Positions 27,444-37,180 of a stretch of DNA of 64,000 nt are shown here, piece after piece. A model generated the notes under the pieces. The model had not been told where the DNA came from and did no database searches. It saw only the letters and a program-made list of their open reading frames with translations. How positions within the stretch are numbered: position 1 is the first letter of the stretch; every line of letters begins with the position of its first letter. Both the position numbers and the translations under genes were made by a program. Source of the stretch: Paenibacillus sp. FSL R5-0341 (GTDB lineage Bacteria > Bacillota > Bacilli > Paenibacillales > Paenibacillaceae); assembly GCF_037975235.1 (NCBI RefSeq), contig NZ_CP150241.1, forward strand, positions 2,852,001-2,916,000. Direction: 5' to 3'.

Positions 27444-28199
27444 ATGACTGAACACAATGGAAAAGTAATCATTATTACAGGTGGAGCTAGTGGAATTGGT
27501 AAAGAGACAGCACTTCAACTTTCGGATCTAGGTGCGACTATTGTTGTCGCTGACTATAATGAAGAAGGTGCGAAGAAGCTTGCCGCAGAGATTGAAGCAG
27601 CAGGTGGAACAGCGGGCGCATATAAAGTGGATGTATCCAAAGGGGACGAAATTAAAGCTCTCATCGACTGGACAGTAGAGCAATATGGTACGCTGAGCGG
27701 TATTTTCAATAACGCAGGGATCGGACTTGTGAAGCCGTTTCTGGAGATGGACCCGGAATCCTATCACAGAGTCATTGATGTAGACCAACATAGTGTGTAC
27801 TATGGCATGTATTATGGCGCAAAAAAAATGGTTGAATTAAATGTACAGGGTACCATTGTAAACACAGCTTCAATCTATGGAAGTGTTGCCGCAGTAGGCA
27901 GCTTCAACTACAATGCAGCTAAAGCTGCTGTTGTCATGATGTCCAAATCCGGTGCACTTGAACTTGCTGAGCATGGAATTCGTGTAGTTGGTGTAGCACC
28001 TGGCTTTATCGAAACACCGATTCTGGGTGATGACCAAGCCATGAAGGATGCGCTTGCTACTCAACATATGCGTGGAGAGCTTATTCAACCGGAGAAAGTA
28101 GCCAGTGTGGTTACATTCCTGTTCAGTGATGCAGCAAGTGCAGTGAACGGGACAACCGTTGCCGTAGATGATGGATTCCTCAGCTTCAAAACCAAATAA
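27444..28199 (+). CDS. Short-chain dehydrogenase/reductase (glucose dehydrogenase-like)
   Basis: 251 residues from ATG 27444 after AAAGGAGA. Motifs: TGGASGIGK, NNAGIG, catalytic Ser in NTAS, YNAAK. ADYNEE after the second strand points to NAD(H). C-terminal VNGTTVAVDDGF is standard for the classical family. Substrate unknown; terminator at 28254. Confidence 0.88.
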   Translation: MTEHNGKVIIITGGASGIGKETALQLSDLGATIVVADYNEEGAKKLAAEIEAAGGTAGAYKVDVSKGDEIKALIDWTVEQYGTLSGIFNNAGIGLVKPFLEMDPESYHRVIDVDQHSVYYGMYYGAKKMVELNVQGTIVNTASIYGSVAAVGSFNYNAAKAAVVMMSKSGALELAEHGIRVVGVAPGFIETPILGDDQAMKDALATQHMRGELIQPEKVASVVTFLFSDAASAVNGTTVAVDDGFLSFKTK

Positions 28200-28253
28200 G
28201 TACCCTTCTAATATAAAGGTACTCATTTCTGTAAAAAGAAAAAAGAAAAAAAT

Positions 28254-28299
28254 ACAAAAACGGTGCAGAACGATTTATTCGTTTTGCACCGTTTTTGTA
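28254..28299. terminator. Terminator after the dehydrogenase
   Basis: AAAAACGGTGCA ... TGCACCGTTTTT with a further AACGA/TCGTT inner stem. Confidence 0.85.
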
Positions 28300-28381
28300 T
28301 TTTCACTATAAAGTAATCTTAGCGTATAAGATGGAAATAAGTTTGTCGAATTATCCCGAAAATTCAGAGATCATGATACAA

Positions 28382-28576
28382 TTAGCAAGGTTGTATCTTT
28401 TTATCATTTTGTGGTGTGTCATATACAATTCGAACGCCAAGAGAGCCATAACTCTCTTCTTTGTAGTGACATTGAGAACAAGTCTTGGTCGAGCATAATG
28501 CATCGTTATGAACTTGTAATTTTTCATTACACAGTGGACATTTATTTTCAAAAAGAGTCTTTAACACGTTAAACAT
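28382..28576 (-). CDS. Small zinc-ribbon protein
   Basis: 64 residues with two cysteine pairs, NKCPLCNEKL near residue 12 and TCSQCHYKEE near 33, plus a further cysteine between them: a zinc-ribbon pattern. The C-terminal YGSLGVRIVYD segment looks structured. A clear ribosome binding site is missing, only weakly GAGTGA. I cannot assign a function; convergent with the dehydrogenase terminator. Confidence 0.6.
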   Translation of the reverse strand: MFNVLKTLFENKCPLCNEKLQVHNDALCSTKTCSQCHYKEESYGSLGVRIVYDTPQNDKKIQPC

Positions 28577-28701
28577 GCTTAATCACTCATTTCGGATTAA
28601 TTTACTTGGTTTTTATTATAACGGATAATATTCGCCGTGTATACCACTTTTACGTTGAATCGAAATGAGATATATATTGCACGAAAGGAAGCGCATAACC
28701 G

Positions 28702-29499
28702 ATGGATCTTCTGCTTTTTGTCATCATGTTTATACTAGGTCTGGTCGGTTCATTCTTCTCCGGTTTGTTGGGTATTGGTGGAGCCATTATCAATTATCCG
28801 CTGCTGTTATATGTTCCATCCTGGATGGGATTGGAGCCGTTCTCAGCACATGAGGTATCGTCGATCAGTATGTTTCAAGTGTTTTTCGCTTCACTTGCCG
28901 GTGTGATCGCATTCCGCAGAAAAGTAAAAACGGGTAGAAGTGGTGGGGCGATCGTTCACCGTGGATTGGTGCTGTACATGGGCTCCAGCATTCTTGCTGG
29001 CAGTCTGATCGGCGGCTTCATATCCGGTCATCTGGCCGGACAGGTTATTAATCTGATCTACGGCATTCTGGCGATCATGGCGATTGTGCTTATGCTGATT
29101 CCCGGAAAGGGAAAGCTTGATACATCAGCACCACTGGTATTTAACCGATGGATTGCAGCAGGTACTGCTTTTGCAGTAGGCATTGTATCAGGAATTGTTG
29201 GCGCGGGTGGTGCTTTTATCCTTATTCCCATCATGCTGACGATACTCAATATCCCCGTACGAACCACGATTGCTTCTTCACTGGCAATTGTATTTATCTC
29301 CGCCATTGGAGGCGTTATAGGTAAAATTACGGGTGGGGATATTCCGCTAGAACCCATCATCTATACGGTGATCGGCAGTCTGCTAGGGGCATCTCTTGGT
29401 TCACGGGTTAGTTCGATGATCAATGTGAGGGTACTTCGTTATGCACTAATCGTACTTATCGCCATCACAGCGGTTAAAGTCTGGTCTTCTATTCTGTAA
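28702..29499 (+). CDS. TauE/SafE family sulfite/organic anion exporter
   Basis: 265 residues, eight hydrophobic segments, with the paired motifs GLLGIGGAIINYPLL and GIVGAGGAFILIPIM of the TauE/SafE fold. These export sulfite, sulfoacetate or related anions. RBS GAAAGGAAG. No sulfur metabolism genes nearby, so the substrate is open. Confidence 0.85.
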   Translation: MDLLLFVIMFILGLVGSFFSGLLGIGGAIINYPLLLYVPSWMGLEPFSAHEVSSISMFQVFFASLAGVIAFRRKVKTGRSGGAIVHRGLVLYMGSSILAGSLIGGFISGHLAGQVINLIYGILAIMAIVLMLIPGKGKLDTSAPLVFNRWIAAGTAFAVGIVSGIVGAGGAFILIPIMLTILNIPVRTTIASSLAIVFISAIGGVIGKITGGDIPLEPIIYTVIGSLLGASLGSRVSSMINVRVLRYALIVLIAITAVKVWSSIL

Positions 29500-29629
29500 A
29501 ATCATCTACGTGGGAATGAACAATGACGATTTCGTAACCAAACGGTTGGATCGCCGTATATAGGTTATGAACATGAGCTGAAGCGTTGAATACACGATCA
29601 AATGAGTTCAGTTTTCGTCCATGGAGCAC
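29489..29629 (-). CDS. Unrecognised 46-residue ORF with ideal ribosome binding site
   Basis: GTG start (complement of 29627-29629) about 7 bases after AAAGGAG on the minus strand. The product contains NSFDRVFNASAHVHNLY then YEIVIVHSHVDDF, a sequence with ordinary protein composition and repeated His. It overlaps the exporter stop by 11 bp tail to tail. I do not know the family. It fills most of the otherwise empty gap before 29688. Confidence 0.5.
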   Translation of the reverse strand: MLHGRKLNSFDRVFNASAHVHNLYTAIQPFGYEIVIVHSHVDDFTE

Positions 29630-29687
29630 CTCATACTCCTTTCATGGATACATGTTTAACATTAATAGAAGTTGAGGTATCCATCCT

Positions 29688-32069
29688 ATGAATAACGTAC
29701 TTACAGACCAGGCTGATGCAGGATATCGGCTAGCTGAGCAGAAAGCATCTCAGTATTTTACTTCTCTTAGGCAACAACTTATGGATAATACGTATACGAC
29801 AGCACTTACCCAAGATATTTATGTATGGCAAAAAAAACATATTCATCGTTTTGCCTGGCTTTCTCTTTTATCACCAAGCAAAAGAAAACCGGATCCCCGG
29901 GATGTTCATAGATATATCCATTGGCTGAATGCTACAGGAAAACTGGATGATTACTTGGATCGGAGTATCTCATATATTTATATGCGAGATCTGGGGCAAG
30001 CCCTTGATTCTGCAGATACACAATCCCGAATTCAGCACGTTGTCCAGAATACCAAAAAGTACTTTATGGGCTCTGCTACTGGGCGCAAAGGACAGCCCGA
30101 TTATATCAGTCTGGCTGCGCTGTATCGGTGGGGACAGAAGGAGCACATAGAATCCGCTGTCATCTGGGTGATGAACAAATTAAAGAACGTAGCATCCAAC
30201 ATCCCGAAGGAGCTGGATGCAGAGCAGGCACAACGGAAGCTCATCAAGATCATTCTCGGCGTAGTCCTTCATGTGGACGATGAGATGAACGAGCAGACAC
30301 CACGTGAAGAACGTGCCCGGAGATTTGATGCGGCGATCCGACTGGGTTATTCGTACGGTTTGACGTATCCATTTGTGGATGACCTGCTGGATTCTCAGGC
30401 TCTGACTGTTCAGGAAAAAGAACAATACTCCCTGATGATACGCGATGCACTTCTTACCGGGGTCGTACCTGATCTGGGAGAGTGGAAAGGCAGCAATCTT
30501 GAAGTAATTGAATATGTGCATTCCGAGCTTCGGGAAGCATTTGAGTATATTAAGAACTACCAGCGTCCAGAGAAACAGCGCACGTTCTTAGAGCAATCTT
30601 ATGTCTTCTTTCAGTCTCAGGAGATTGATCGCAGCAAGAAATTATCCAATGCGAATTATACCAATGAAGAATTGTACATTCCGATTATTATCAAATCTTC
30701 TTCCTCCCGATTGATTGTCCGATCTGTTCTCAGTGCGCCAGTGGATGAAGGCTTCGATCTGCGGACGTTCTATTACGGGATATATAATCAGCTGGCCGAT
30801 GATTTTGCCGATATGTTTGCCGATATGGAGGAAGGGGCAGTAACCCCTTATACGTACTATTTGAAGTATCGAGATTTGCGCCCTGATCTGATTAATCCAT
30901 ATGAATTGTATTGGGCAGTCATCTCTCATCTGATCCATGATGTTTACAACTCGGACGCCAAGACCCGAGAGGTCATACTGGATCGTGCCATTAACGGGTT
31001 GAAGCGTTGCAAAGAACGGTTGGGTCAGGAGAAATATGATGAAGTGATGATGATTTTTGCCAGTGGGCAGCCTGAATTCAATCGACTGGTTCAACAGATG
31101 GTGCGTAAAGCGGATGACGTTGATTTCCTGGATAAATTGTTACGGGATCAGGTCGTGCTTCAATTGAAAAATGACAAGCAGGAGAAAGAGGAGTTCAAGC
31201 AGACCATTCGAACGGTTCGCGAACAGATTAATGTGGAGTTGCAGATTGCGAAACCAAATGGCCTTCATGAGATGAAAGAAACGCTGATCGATGCAGCCAA
31301 TTACAGCTTGCAGGGAGACGGAAAAAGGCTACGCCCGATATTGACTTGGGTTATGGGTGTTCGCGAGTATGGTTTACCTGAATCATCCATCGTTCCGCTG
31401 CTCAGATCGCTGGAGTACATGCATACCGCTTCCCTGATCTTCGATGATCTGCCTACGCAGGATAATGCTTCGACAAGGCGTGGACGTTCCACGTTGCACC
31501 ATGTGCACAATAGCGCCACAGCAGAGCTTACCGGTCTATTTCTTATCCAGAAGGCGATTGGAGAGCAATCCTCATTGAATCGCTTTGATGCGGCAACCGT
31601 GCTTACTCTCATTCAATATTCGGCTGAAAAAGCAGAGGATATGTGTATGGGACAGGCGATGGATCTGAACTCCAAAGGCAAGGCGTTGACGCTGGAGCAG
31701 TTGAACATGATCTGTTTTTACAAAACAGGTATTGCCTTCGAAGCTGCCCTGGTCATGCCAGCCATTCTTGCCCAAGTGAAGGAAGCGGAGATGGCTACGC
31801 TGAAGAAGTTCGCTTATCATGCGGGGATCGCCTTCCAGATCAAGGACGACTTGCTGGATTTCGAGGGAAATCACCTCATTCTCGGGAAACCTGCAGGTCA
31901 GGATGAGCGGAACAATAATTCCACCTTTGTGTCCATTTTGGGTGATGAAGGCGCAAAGAAAGCGATGTGGGAGCATTATTGTCTTGCCACAGATGCATTG
32001 AACGAGATGCCGAAACCTATTTCCTTTTTGAGACATCTGTTGGATTATCTTGTTGGTCGGGAGCGCTAA
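29688..32069 (+). CDS. Long polyprenyl synthetase with a second isoprenoid-synthase-like domain
   Basis: 793 residues, more than twice the usual 300-350. The C-terminal part (about 530-793) is a standard trans-prenyl diphosphate synthase: GDGKRLRP, first Asp-rich motif FDDLPTQD near 585, GQAMDL, YKTG, second motif QIKDDLLDFEG near 717. The N-terminal 500 residues lack the GKRxRP motif but contain HVDDEMNEQ near 195 and LTYPFVDDLLDS near 230, spaced and placed like degenerate Asp-rich motifs. It thus looks like two all-alpha prenyl synthase folds in one chain. Product and chain length unknown. Confidence 0.8.
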   Translation: MNNVLTDQADAGYRLAEQKASQYFTSLRQQLMDNTYTTALTQDIYVWQKKHIHRFAWLSLLSPSKRKPDPRDVHRYIHWLNATGKLDDYLDRSISYIYMRDLGQALDSADTQSRIQHVVQNTKKYFMGSATGRKGQPDYISLAALYRWGQKEHIESAVIWVMNKLKNVASNIPKELDAEQAQRKLIKIILGVVLHVDDEMNEQTPREERARRFDAAIRLGYSYGLTYPFVDDLLDSQALTVQEKEQYSLMIRDALLTGVVPDLGEWKGSNLEVIEYVHSELREAFEYIKNYQRPEKQRTFLEQSYVFFQSQEIDRSKKLSNANYTNEELYIPIIIKSSSSRLIVRSVLSAPVDEGFDLRTFYYGIYNQLADDFADMFADMEEGAVTPYTYYLKYRDLRPDLINPYELYWAVISHLIHDVYNSDAKTREVILDRAINGLKRCKERLGQEKYDEVMMIFASGQPEFNRLVQQMVRKADDVDFLDKLLRDQVVLQLKNDKQEKEEFKQTIRTVREQINVELQIAKPNGLHEMKETLIDAANYSLQGDGKRLRPILTWVMGVREYGLPESSIVPLLRSLEYMHTASLIFDDLPTQDNASTRRGRSTLHHVHNSATAELTGLFLIQKAIGEQSSLNRFDAATVLTLIQYSAEKAEDMCMGQAMDLNSKGKALTLEQLNMICFYKTGIAFEAALVMPAILAQVKEAEMATLKKFAYHAGIAFQIKDDLLDFEGNHLILGKPAGQDERNNNSTFVSILGDEGAKKAMWEHYCLATDALNEMPKPISFLRHLLDYLVGRER

Positions 32070-32125
32070 CCCAGTTTTCTTAGAATTCATTGTTGCATAT
32101 GATTTATAATGAGATATAACGACAA

Positions 32126-32168
32126 AGGTCGGGATTCCATATCGATGGATTCCAGGCCTTGTTTGGTG
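32126..32168 (+). terminator. Stem-loop after the polyprenyl synthetase gene
   Basis: GGATTCCAT-atcg-ATGGATTCC core with flanking ACAAAGG/CCTTGT pairs. The T tract is poor, so it is a likely but weak terminator. The rest of the 270-bp gap shows nothing else. Confidence 0.5.
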
Positions 32169-32339
32169 TTATAGACACAAATTTCTTGGAAAGATTTGTT
32201 TCAACGGCTGAAATTATGGGTATTAAGCAGGTACTGTTGTTTTTAAACCGGCTAATTCTTATAAAATAATTTATACCAGGTGAATATTAAATTTCGACAA
32301 GCTTTATCTTGAGTTTATATGCCAAAAGGAGAGCTTACA

Positions 32340-34967
32340 ATGCAGGTTCAAAAGGTCGATCATCATGAATTGTTCGAACAGATCTATAACCAAGCGCCTA
32401 TTGGAATTGCACTCGTTGCTCCGACAGGACAATGGATGAAAGTGAACCCTGCTTTTTGCTATATGCTAGGTTATACAAGTGATGAATTCATGGCTCTCAG
32501 TTATCAGAATATTACGCACCCCGATGATTCACCACAAGATGTGATCTGTAGTTACGAGCTAATTGAGGGTAAATCAAATGAGAATAAATATGAAAAGCGT
32601 TATATCAACAAAAATGGTGACATCTTATGGTGCTCAATACATGTTTCCTTGGTTCGAAGTGAAATTACGGATGAGCCGCTTTACTTCATTTGCCATATTG
32701 TTGATATTACTGACCGCAAAATGTCCGAACATAAACTTCTACATAGTGAAGAGATGTTCAAACTTATTACGGATCATGCACAGGAGATTATCTACATTGC
32801 TGATCAGGAGGGAATTTGTCGGTTCTGCTCACCGTCAGTCCAACATTTATTGGGTTATTCTCCGGAGGAAGTGATTGGCCAAAATAATGACGCATATTTT
32901 CACCCACAAGATCTGGAACGGATCTCACAGATGGACTTGACTAAAGGCAATCTGTTGACTATTAGGGTCCGCCATAAAAATGGGCATTATTTGTGGTTTG
33001 AAACCACATACAAGGTCTTTGGTCATCCTGAGCAGGGGCAGCAAATTCTTTCAATTGGACGAGATGTATCCGAGAGAAAAAAACATAAGGATATCAGTGT
33101 AGAGGCGGAACGCATCGCTTTAATTGGCAGTTGGGAATGGGATATGGTCAAAGACCAAATTACACTTTCAGATCAGATCTTTGAGATTTTTGAACTTGAA
33201 CGCACTTGCAAACCATATCGTATAAGTGATGTTTTTGATGTTATGGATTCCGAAGATCTAGCCTCTTTACAAAAACATATTACAGGGGTAAAACAGGGTG
33301 AACCACTCGATTTTGAATATAAACACATCAGCTCTGACGGAAGTGAGAAGTATCTTCACTTGCGTGGGTTAATTACGCTTGATGAGAATCGTCGGCCAAT
33401 CCAGCTGAACGGAACACTACAGGATATCACGGAACGCAAGCGCATCGAATTTAAATTGCAGGAATCTGTGGAGCGTTACACGTCGCTTAAGAAATACAAT
33501 CATGACGCCATTATCTCGTTTAATATGGATGGTAATATTATGAATGCGAATCCAGTAGCGGTGACAATGACGGGCTGTCCTGTGGCAGAAATGATTGGCA
33601 CAAGCATAAGCAGATTTATCGGAGCCAGTAATTTGGGTCTGATTCTGGGCAGTAATTATGAGATGGCTGAAAAGGAAATCAACGCTGTTCGGCACACGGA
33701 TGGATCTGAGACAGAGGTCTTGGCTACGCTTGCTCCGATCATTGTTAACAAATCCAATGTCGGGTTTTACCTGATTGCGAAGGATATTACGGAGCAGAAA
33801 AAACTGCTTGTAGCCAAAGAGACAGCGGAGAGAATGAATAAGGCCAAAAGTGAATTTTTGGCGATGATGAGCCATGAAATCCGTACACCTATGAACGGTG
33901 TAATTGGGATGACGGATTTGCTCATGGATACCCCCGGACTTAGCGGGGAACAAAAGGAATATATCGAAATCATCCAGAAAAGTGGAGATTCTTTGCTGGC
34001 CATTATTAATGATATTCTTGATTTCTCCAAAATCGAGTCAGGCAAAACCGATCTGGTAGATGATCCTTTTGATCTCGTAGAGATCGTGACCGAGACGGTG
34101 CAAATCGTAAAACCGCTAGCTCGTGAAAAGAAGCTGGATGTTCGTTTGTGTATGGATGATGCCATTCCATCTCCGGTGTATGGTGATGCTTATCGTCTTA
34201 AACAGGTACTTACCAATATCATCGGCAACGCCGTCAAATTTACTTCAGAAGGCGGCGTAGAAGTGAAAGTGGGAGTTAAGGAGCAGGGCGGCAATAACGT
34301 GCAGCTTTATTTTAAGGTAAAAGATTCGGGCATTGGGATTCCGTTTGAGAGGAAACAACAATTGTTTGAACCGTTCTACCAACTGGAGAATTTTATGACC
34401 CGCAAACCTCAAGGTACCGGTCTTGGCCTAGCCATTAGCAAGAAACTGGTGGAGCTCATGCAGGGAGAGATCTGGATCGAGGAATCGGATGAGCCGGGTA
34501 CAATATTTATGTTTACCGCCCGATTTAAATTAAATAACGGTGAAGAGAGCAATAGTATAGATCAAGAGCAGAAGAAGAGCAGAACATCAGCCTTGCGGAT
34601 TTTAGTTGCAGAAGACAATGAGGTGAATCAGCTCGTCCTTAGCAGGATCATTGAGAAAAAAGGGCACTTCGTGGATCATGTGGCGGACGGTGTTGGGGCG
34701 GTCGAAGCGGTCAAACACAATTCATATGATGTTATATTCATGGATGTGCATATGCCAAGGCTTAATGGATTCGAAGCGACAAAAGTGATTAAAGAATTTA
34801 AATCCCCTGAGGATTGTCCATATATTATCGCGGTAACTGCAAATGCTGTAAGAGGAGACATGGATAAATGCTTAAAGGCAGGCATGGACGCATATGTAAG
34901 CAAACCGATTAAAATCGAATCCATTATGCAAGCATTAGAGACCTATTACATCAAAAATAATCTCTGA
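32340..34967 (+). CDS. Hybrid sensor histidine kinase with PAS domains and receiver
   Basis: 875 residues from ATG 32340, which follows AAAAGGAGAG; the ATG at 32319 lies before that site. No membrane segment, so cytoplasmic. Four PAS-type segments in a row (about 10-125, 135-250, 260-375, 385-500), HisKA with MMSHEIRTPMNG (His near 513), HATPase (NIIGNAVKFT, GTGLGLAISKKL), then a receiver (AEDNEVNQL, phospho-Asp in IFMDVHMPRLNG). No histidine phosphotransfer domain and no DNA-binding output, so it must pass the signal to a separate partner not seen here. Confidence 0.9.
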   Translation: MQVQKVDHHELFEQIYNQAPIGIALVAPTGQWMKVNPAFCYMLGYTSDEFMALSYQNITHPDDSPQDVICSYELIEGKSNENKYEKRYINKNGDILWCSIHVSLVRSEITDEPLYFICHIVDITDRKMSEHKLLHSEEMFKLITDHAQEIIYIADQEGICRFCSPSVQHLLGYSPEEVIGQNNDAYFHPQDLERISQMDLTKGNLLTIRVRHKNGHYLWFETTYKVFGHPEQGQQILSIGRDVSERKKHKDISVEAERIALIGSWEWDMVKDQITLSDQIFEIFELERTCKPYRISDVFDVMDSEDLASLQKHITGVKQGEPLDFEYKHISSDGSEKYLHLRGLITLDENRRPIQLNGTLQDITERKRIEFKLQESVERYTSLKKYNHDAIISFNMDGNIMNANPVAVTMTGCPVAEMIGTSISRFIGASNLGLILGSNYEMAEKEINAVRHTDGSETEVLATLAPIIVNKSNVGFYLIAKDITEQKKLLVAKETAERMNKAKSEFLAMMSHEIRTPMNGVIGMTDLLMDTPGLSGEQKEYIEIIQKSGDSLLAIINDILDFSKIESGKTDLVDDPFDLVEIVTETVQIVKPLAREKKLDVRLCMDDAIPSPVYGDAYRLKQVLTNIIGNAVKFTSEGGVEVKVGVKEQGGNNVQLYFKVKDSGIGIPFERKQQLFEPFYQLENFMTRKPQGTGLGLAISKKLVELMQGEIWIEESDEPGTIFMFTARFKLNNGEESNSIDQEQKKSRTSALRILVAEDNEVNQLVLSRIIEKKGHFVDHVADGVGAVEAVKHNSYDVIFMDVHMPRLNGFEATKVIKEFKSPEDCPYIIAVTANAVRGDMDKCLKAGMDAYVSKPIKIESIMQALETYYIKNNL

Positions 34968-34993
34968 ATGCACTAAAAATGGATCGGCAATAG

Positions 34994-35030
34994 AGCCGCT
35001 AGCTTAGCGTAAATAGGCTAACGGCTTTTT
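34994..35030. terminator. Terminator after the hybrid kinase
   Basis: AGCCGcTAGC ... GCTAaCGGCT followed by Ts. Confidence 0.75.
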
Positions 35031-35089
35031 GCTATTCCATGATTTGCTCTACCCCTGTATGCGCCACAGATACGACTGTGCACATATCC

Positions 35090-36856
35090 CTATGGATTTT
35101 TGATCCACAGTTTGGAAATGTCCATGTAACCGAATTCTGCGATCTGCATACCGAAGATGCTCTGATCCAGTTCAGCCTGCTTGTTTATGTGACAGCCATG
35201 CAAGATCCAGTAGTGCTCACGTAGCAAAGCTTCCGCTTCATCCAGGAGCTCTGTACGGTCTGCCCGATGCAGCTGGGCGAAATGATCCAGTTTGTCATCC
35301 AGCAGGGACTGGAAAGCAGGAGACATACACATATGAAAATGATTGGAGAGGTTTTTGAAAAAATGAATCATGCCGTACTGCCAGTCTTCCTCCAGTATCT
35401 CTTCAGCCAGAATCAATTGCGCGCTTAAGGTTTTCTCTGAGTTGAAATAATCCACAACCGCGTGCATGCTGATGTTCATTCCGATGGACTGCGCACGACA
35501 TTGGAACCACTCGGCAACGTCTGCATCCTTATTATGCTTATACGATAAAGTTATCGTCTCACCCTGGTACCCACAGTTATGCAACAATTCACGGGCATGA
35601 TCAAGAGAGGCAACGGTCCAGTCTTGATCTGCACTTCTCCAGGGAAGGAAACTGCTGGCTGGTGTAATCCGATTCCCACCGAGATCTCGGACAAGTGCGA
35701 CCGAATCATAGACGATACGCAGGGCTTGTCGAAATAGGGGGTGATGATGGATGCCTTCCTTGTGAAAATTGAACAGCATATACTGACAACCGAGCGCCGG
35801 ATAATTGATGCTGTTGGTCTGATCACAGCCTGTTGCGAGACTCAGTCGATCTGTGCCCGGTAGCTCATAATAGCGATCATTCGGACTCAGGTCAGGTACA
35901 AACCAGAAATGCACTTGATCCAGATGTGGCCGGATGCCGTAATACGCATCGAAAGCAGCAAGCTCCAGTACATCTTCATTCAGCTCAGAGATCTGAAAAG
36001 GACCGGTACCTATTAAGGTATTGGCTACATTGTAATCGTAGGGCAGGATCGTCATCCGAATACAGCTAAACAGATGCAAGAAGAAGCGATTGGGACGATG
36101 AAGAACAAACTTGATGCAGTAATCGCCAGCTACTTCCGCACGTTCGATATCACGATATAACCAAATGGACGGACTATTTACATCTATCAAGCGTTGCAAC
36201 GTCGTTTGCACATCCCGGGACGTCATGAAACGGCCATTGTGGAAACGTACACCTTTCCGGAGGTAGAAGGTCCATAAGCGATGGTCCTCGCTGCACTCCC
36301 ACATGTGAGCCAATGCTGGCACAAAGGATTCCGTCTTGGCATCATAAGTGATCAACGTATTACAGACCTGGCTCAGCAGATAGGTTTCAAATGCAGTGTA
36401 GACAAAAGCAGGGTCCAGATCGCCCAATTGGCGTGACCTCATAATACGCAGGATATCCTGACCAGAGGCAGTTTCATCGTGGCTGTGAAATCCCATCTGT
36501 TGATGAAGAGAGAGCATGAGCTGTTCACGAAGTGTATCATCCATCTGAACGGTTCCGATGAGTTCAATGGCATCTTTCATTTTGCCTTTAGCCAGAAGTT
36601 CGGTAAAACTCGCTTCCAACGCTTCATTCATGCTACGCAGCATTGTTAGCTCCGAATGATGTCCACGACCACGCCCAGGCTGCCAATGGATGAAGCCTTG
36701 TTCCTCCAATTTTCTGAGAATGAATTTCACATTGCGAGGGGTGCAGCACAAGGCCGCGGACAGGCTGTCAATCGTCACCGCTACAGGTTCATGAAGCTTG
36801 AAAGAAAGTTGTTCGGCCCCGGCGAGCCTTATAAAGTGTGTATGTAGGGTATCCAT
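35090..36856 (-). CDS. SgrR-like regulator (winged helix plus solute-binding domain)
   Basis: 588 residues from ATG 36856, eight bases after GAGGAG; a longer frame has no site. Residues 1-110 are an SgrR-type N-terminal DNA-binding domain (TPRNVKFILRKLEEQGFI). Residues 160-588 resemble extracytoplasmic peptide-binding proteins (SBP_bac_5) but with no signal peptide, so it acts in the cytoplasm as a ligand sensor. Such regulators often sit beside an MFS transporter gene, as here. Confidence 0.85.
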   Translation of the reverse strand: MDTLHTHFIRLAGAEQLSFKLHEPVAVTIDSLSAALCCTPRNVKFILRKLEEQGFIHWQPGRGRGHHSELTMLRSMNEALEASFTELLAKGKMKDAIELIGTVQMDDTLREQLMLSLHQQMGFHSHDETASGQDILRIMRSRQLGDLDPAFVYTAFETYLLSQVCNTLITYDAKTESFVPALAHMWECSEDHRLWTFYLRKGVRFHNGRFMTSRDVQTTLQRLIDVNSPSIWLYRDIERAEVAGDYCIKFVLHRPNRFFLHLFSCIRMTILPYDYNVANTLIGTGPFQISELNEDVLELAAFDAYYGIRPHLDQVHFWFVPDLSPNDRYYELPGTDRLSLATGCDQTNSINYPALGCQYMLFNFHKEGIHHHPLFRQALRIVYDSVALVRDLGGNRITPASSFLPWRSADQDWTVASLDHARELLHNCGYQGETITLSYKHNKDADVAEWFQCRAQSIGMNISMHAVVDYFNSEKTLSAQLILAEEILEEDWQYGMIHFFKNLSNHFHMCMSPAFQSLLDDKLDHFAQLHRADRTELLDEAEALLREHYWILHGCHINKQAELDQSIFGMQIAEFGYMDISKLWIKNP

Positions 36857-36950
36857 GGTCATGACTCCTCTATTAAAGGTGAAAAGTGTGATCATATGTT
36901 TACACTTTTCTTTCCCCCTTTTATCCTTACAATTATACATTAGAAGAGGT

Positions 36951-37121
36951 AGTTCAAAAAGTCCGCTTTTGATTACGAAAGATGCCTTAAGGCATCATCA
37001 GCATCGAATATGGAATTCAGCCGAAATGTCCGTTGCTCACGTAGTTTTCCCTACGCTCCGCTACTCCATTTCTATCTTCATCCCATCTTCTCGGTACTGA
37101 AAACCGGACTTTTTGAACACT
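36951..37121. mobile_element. Second type of MITE-like element, 171 bp, with target duplication
   Basis: GTTCAAAAAGTCCG (36952-36965) and its perfect complement (37105-37118) are the ends. CATTAGAAGAGGT occurs on both sides (36938-36950 and 37122-37134), a 13-bp direct repeat that reads as a target-site duplication. No ORF of its own. It lies between the SgrR-like and MFS genes. Confidence 0.75.
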
Positions 37122-37180
37122 CATTAGAAGAGGTTGTTAAATCCCCCCGCATTGGAGCAGTCAGAATAGGAGAAGTTCGC

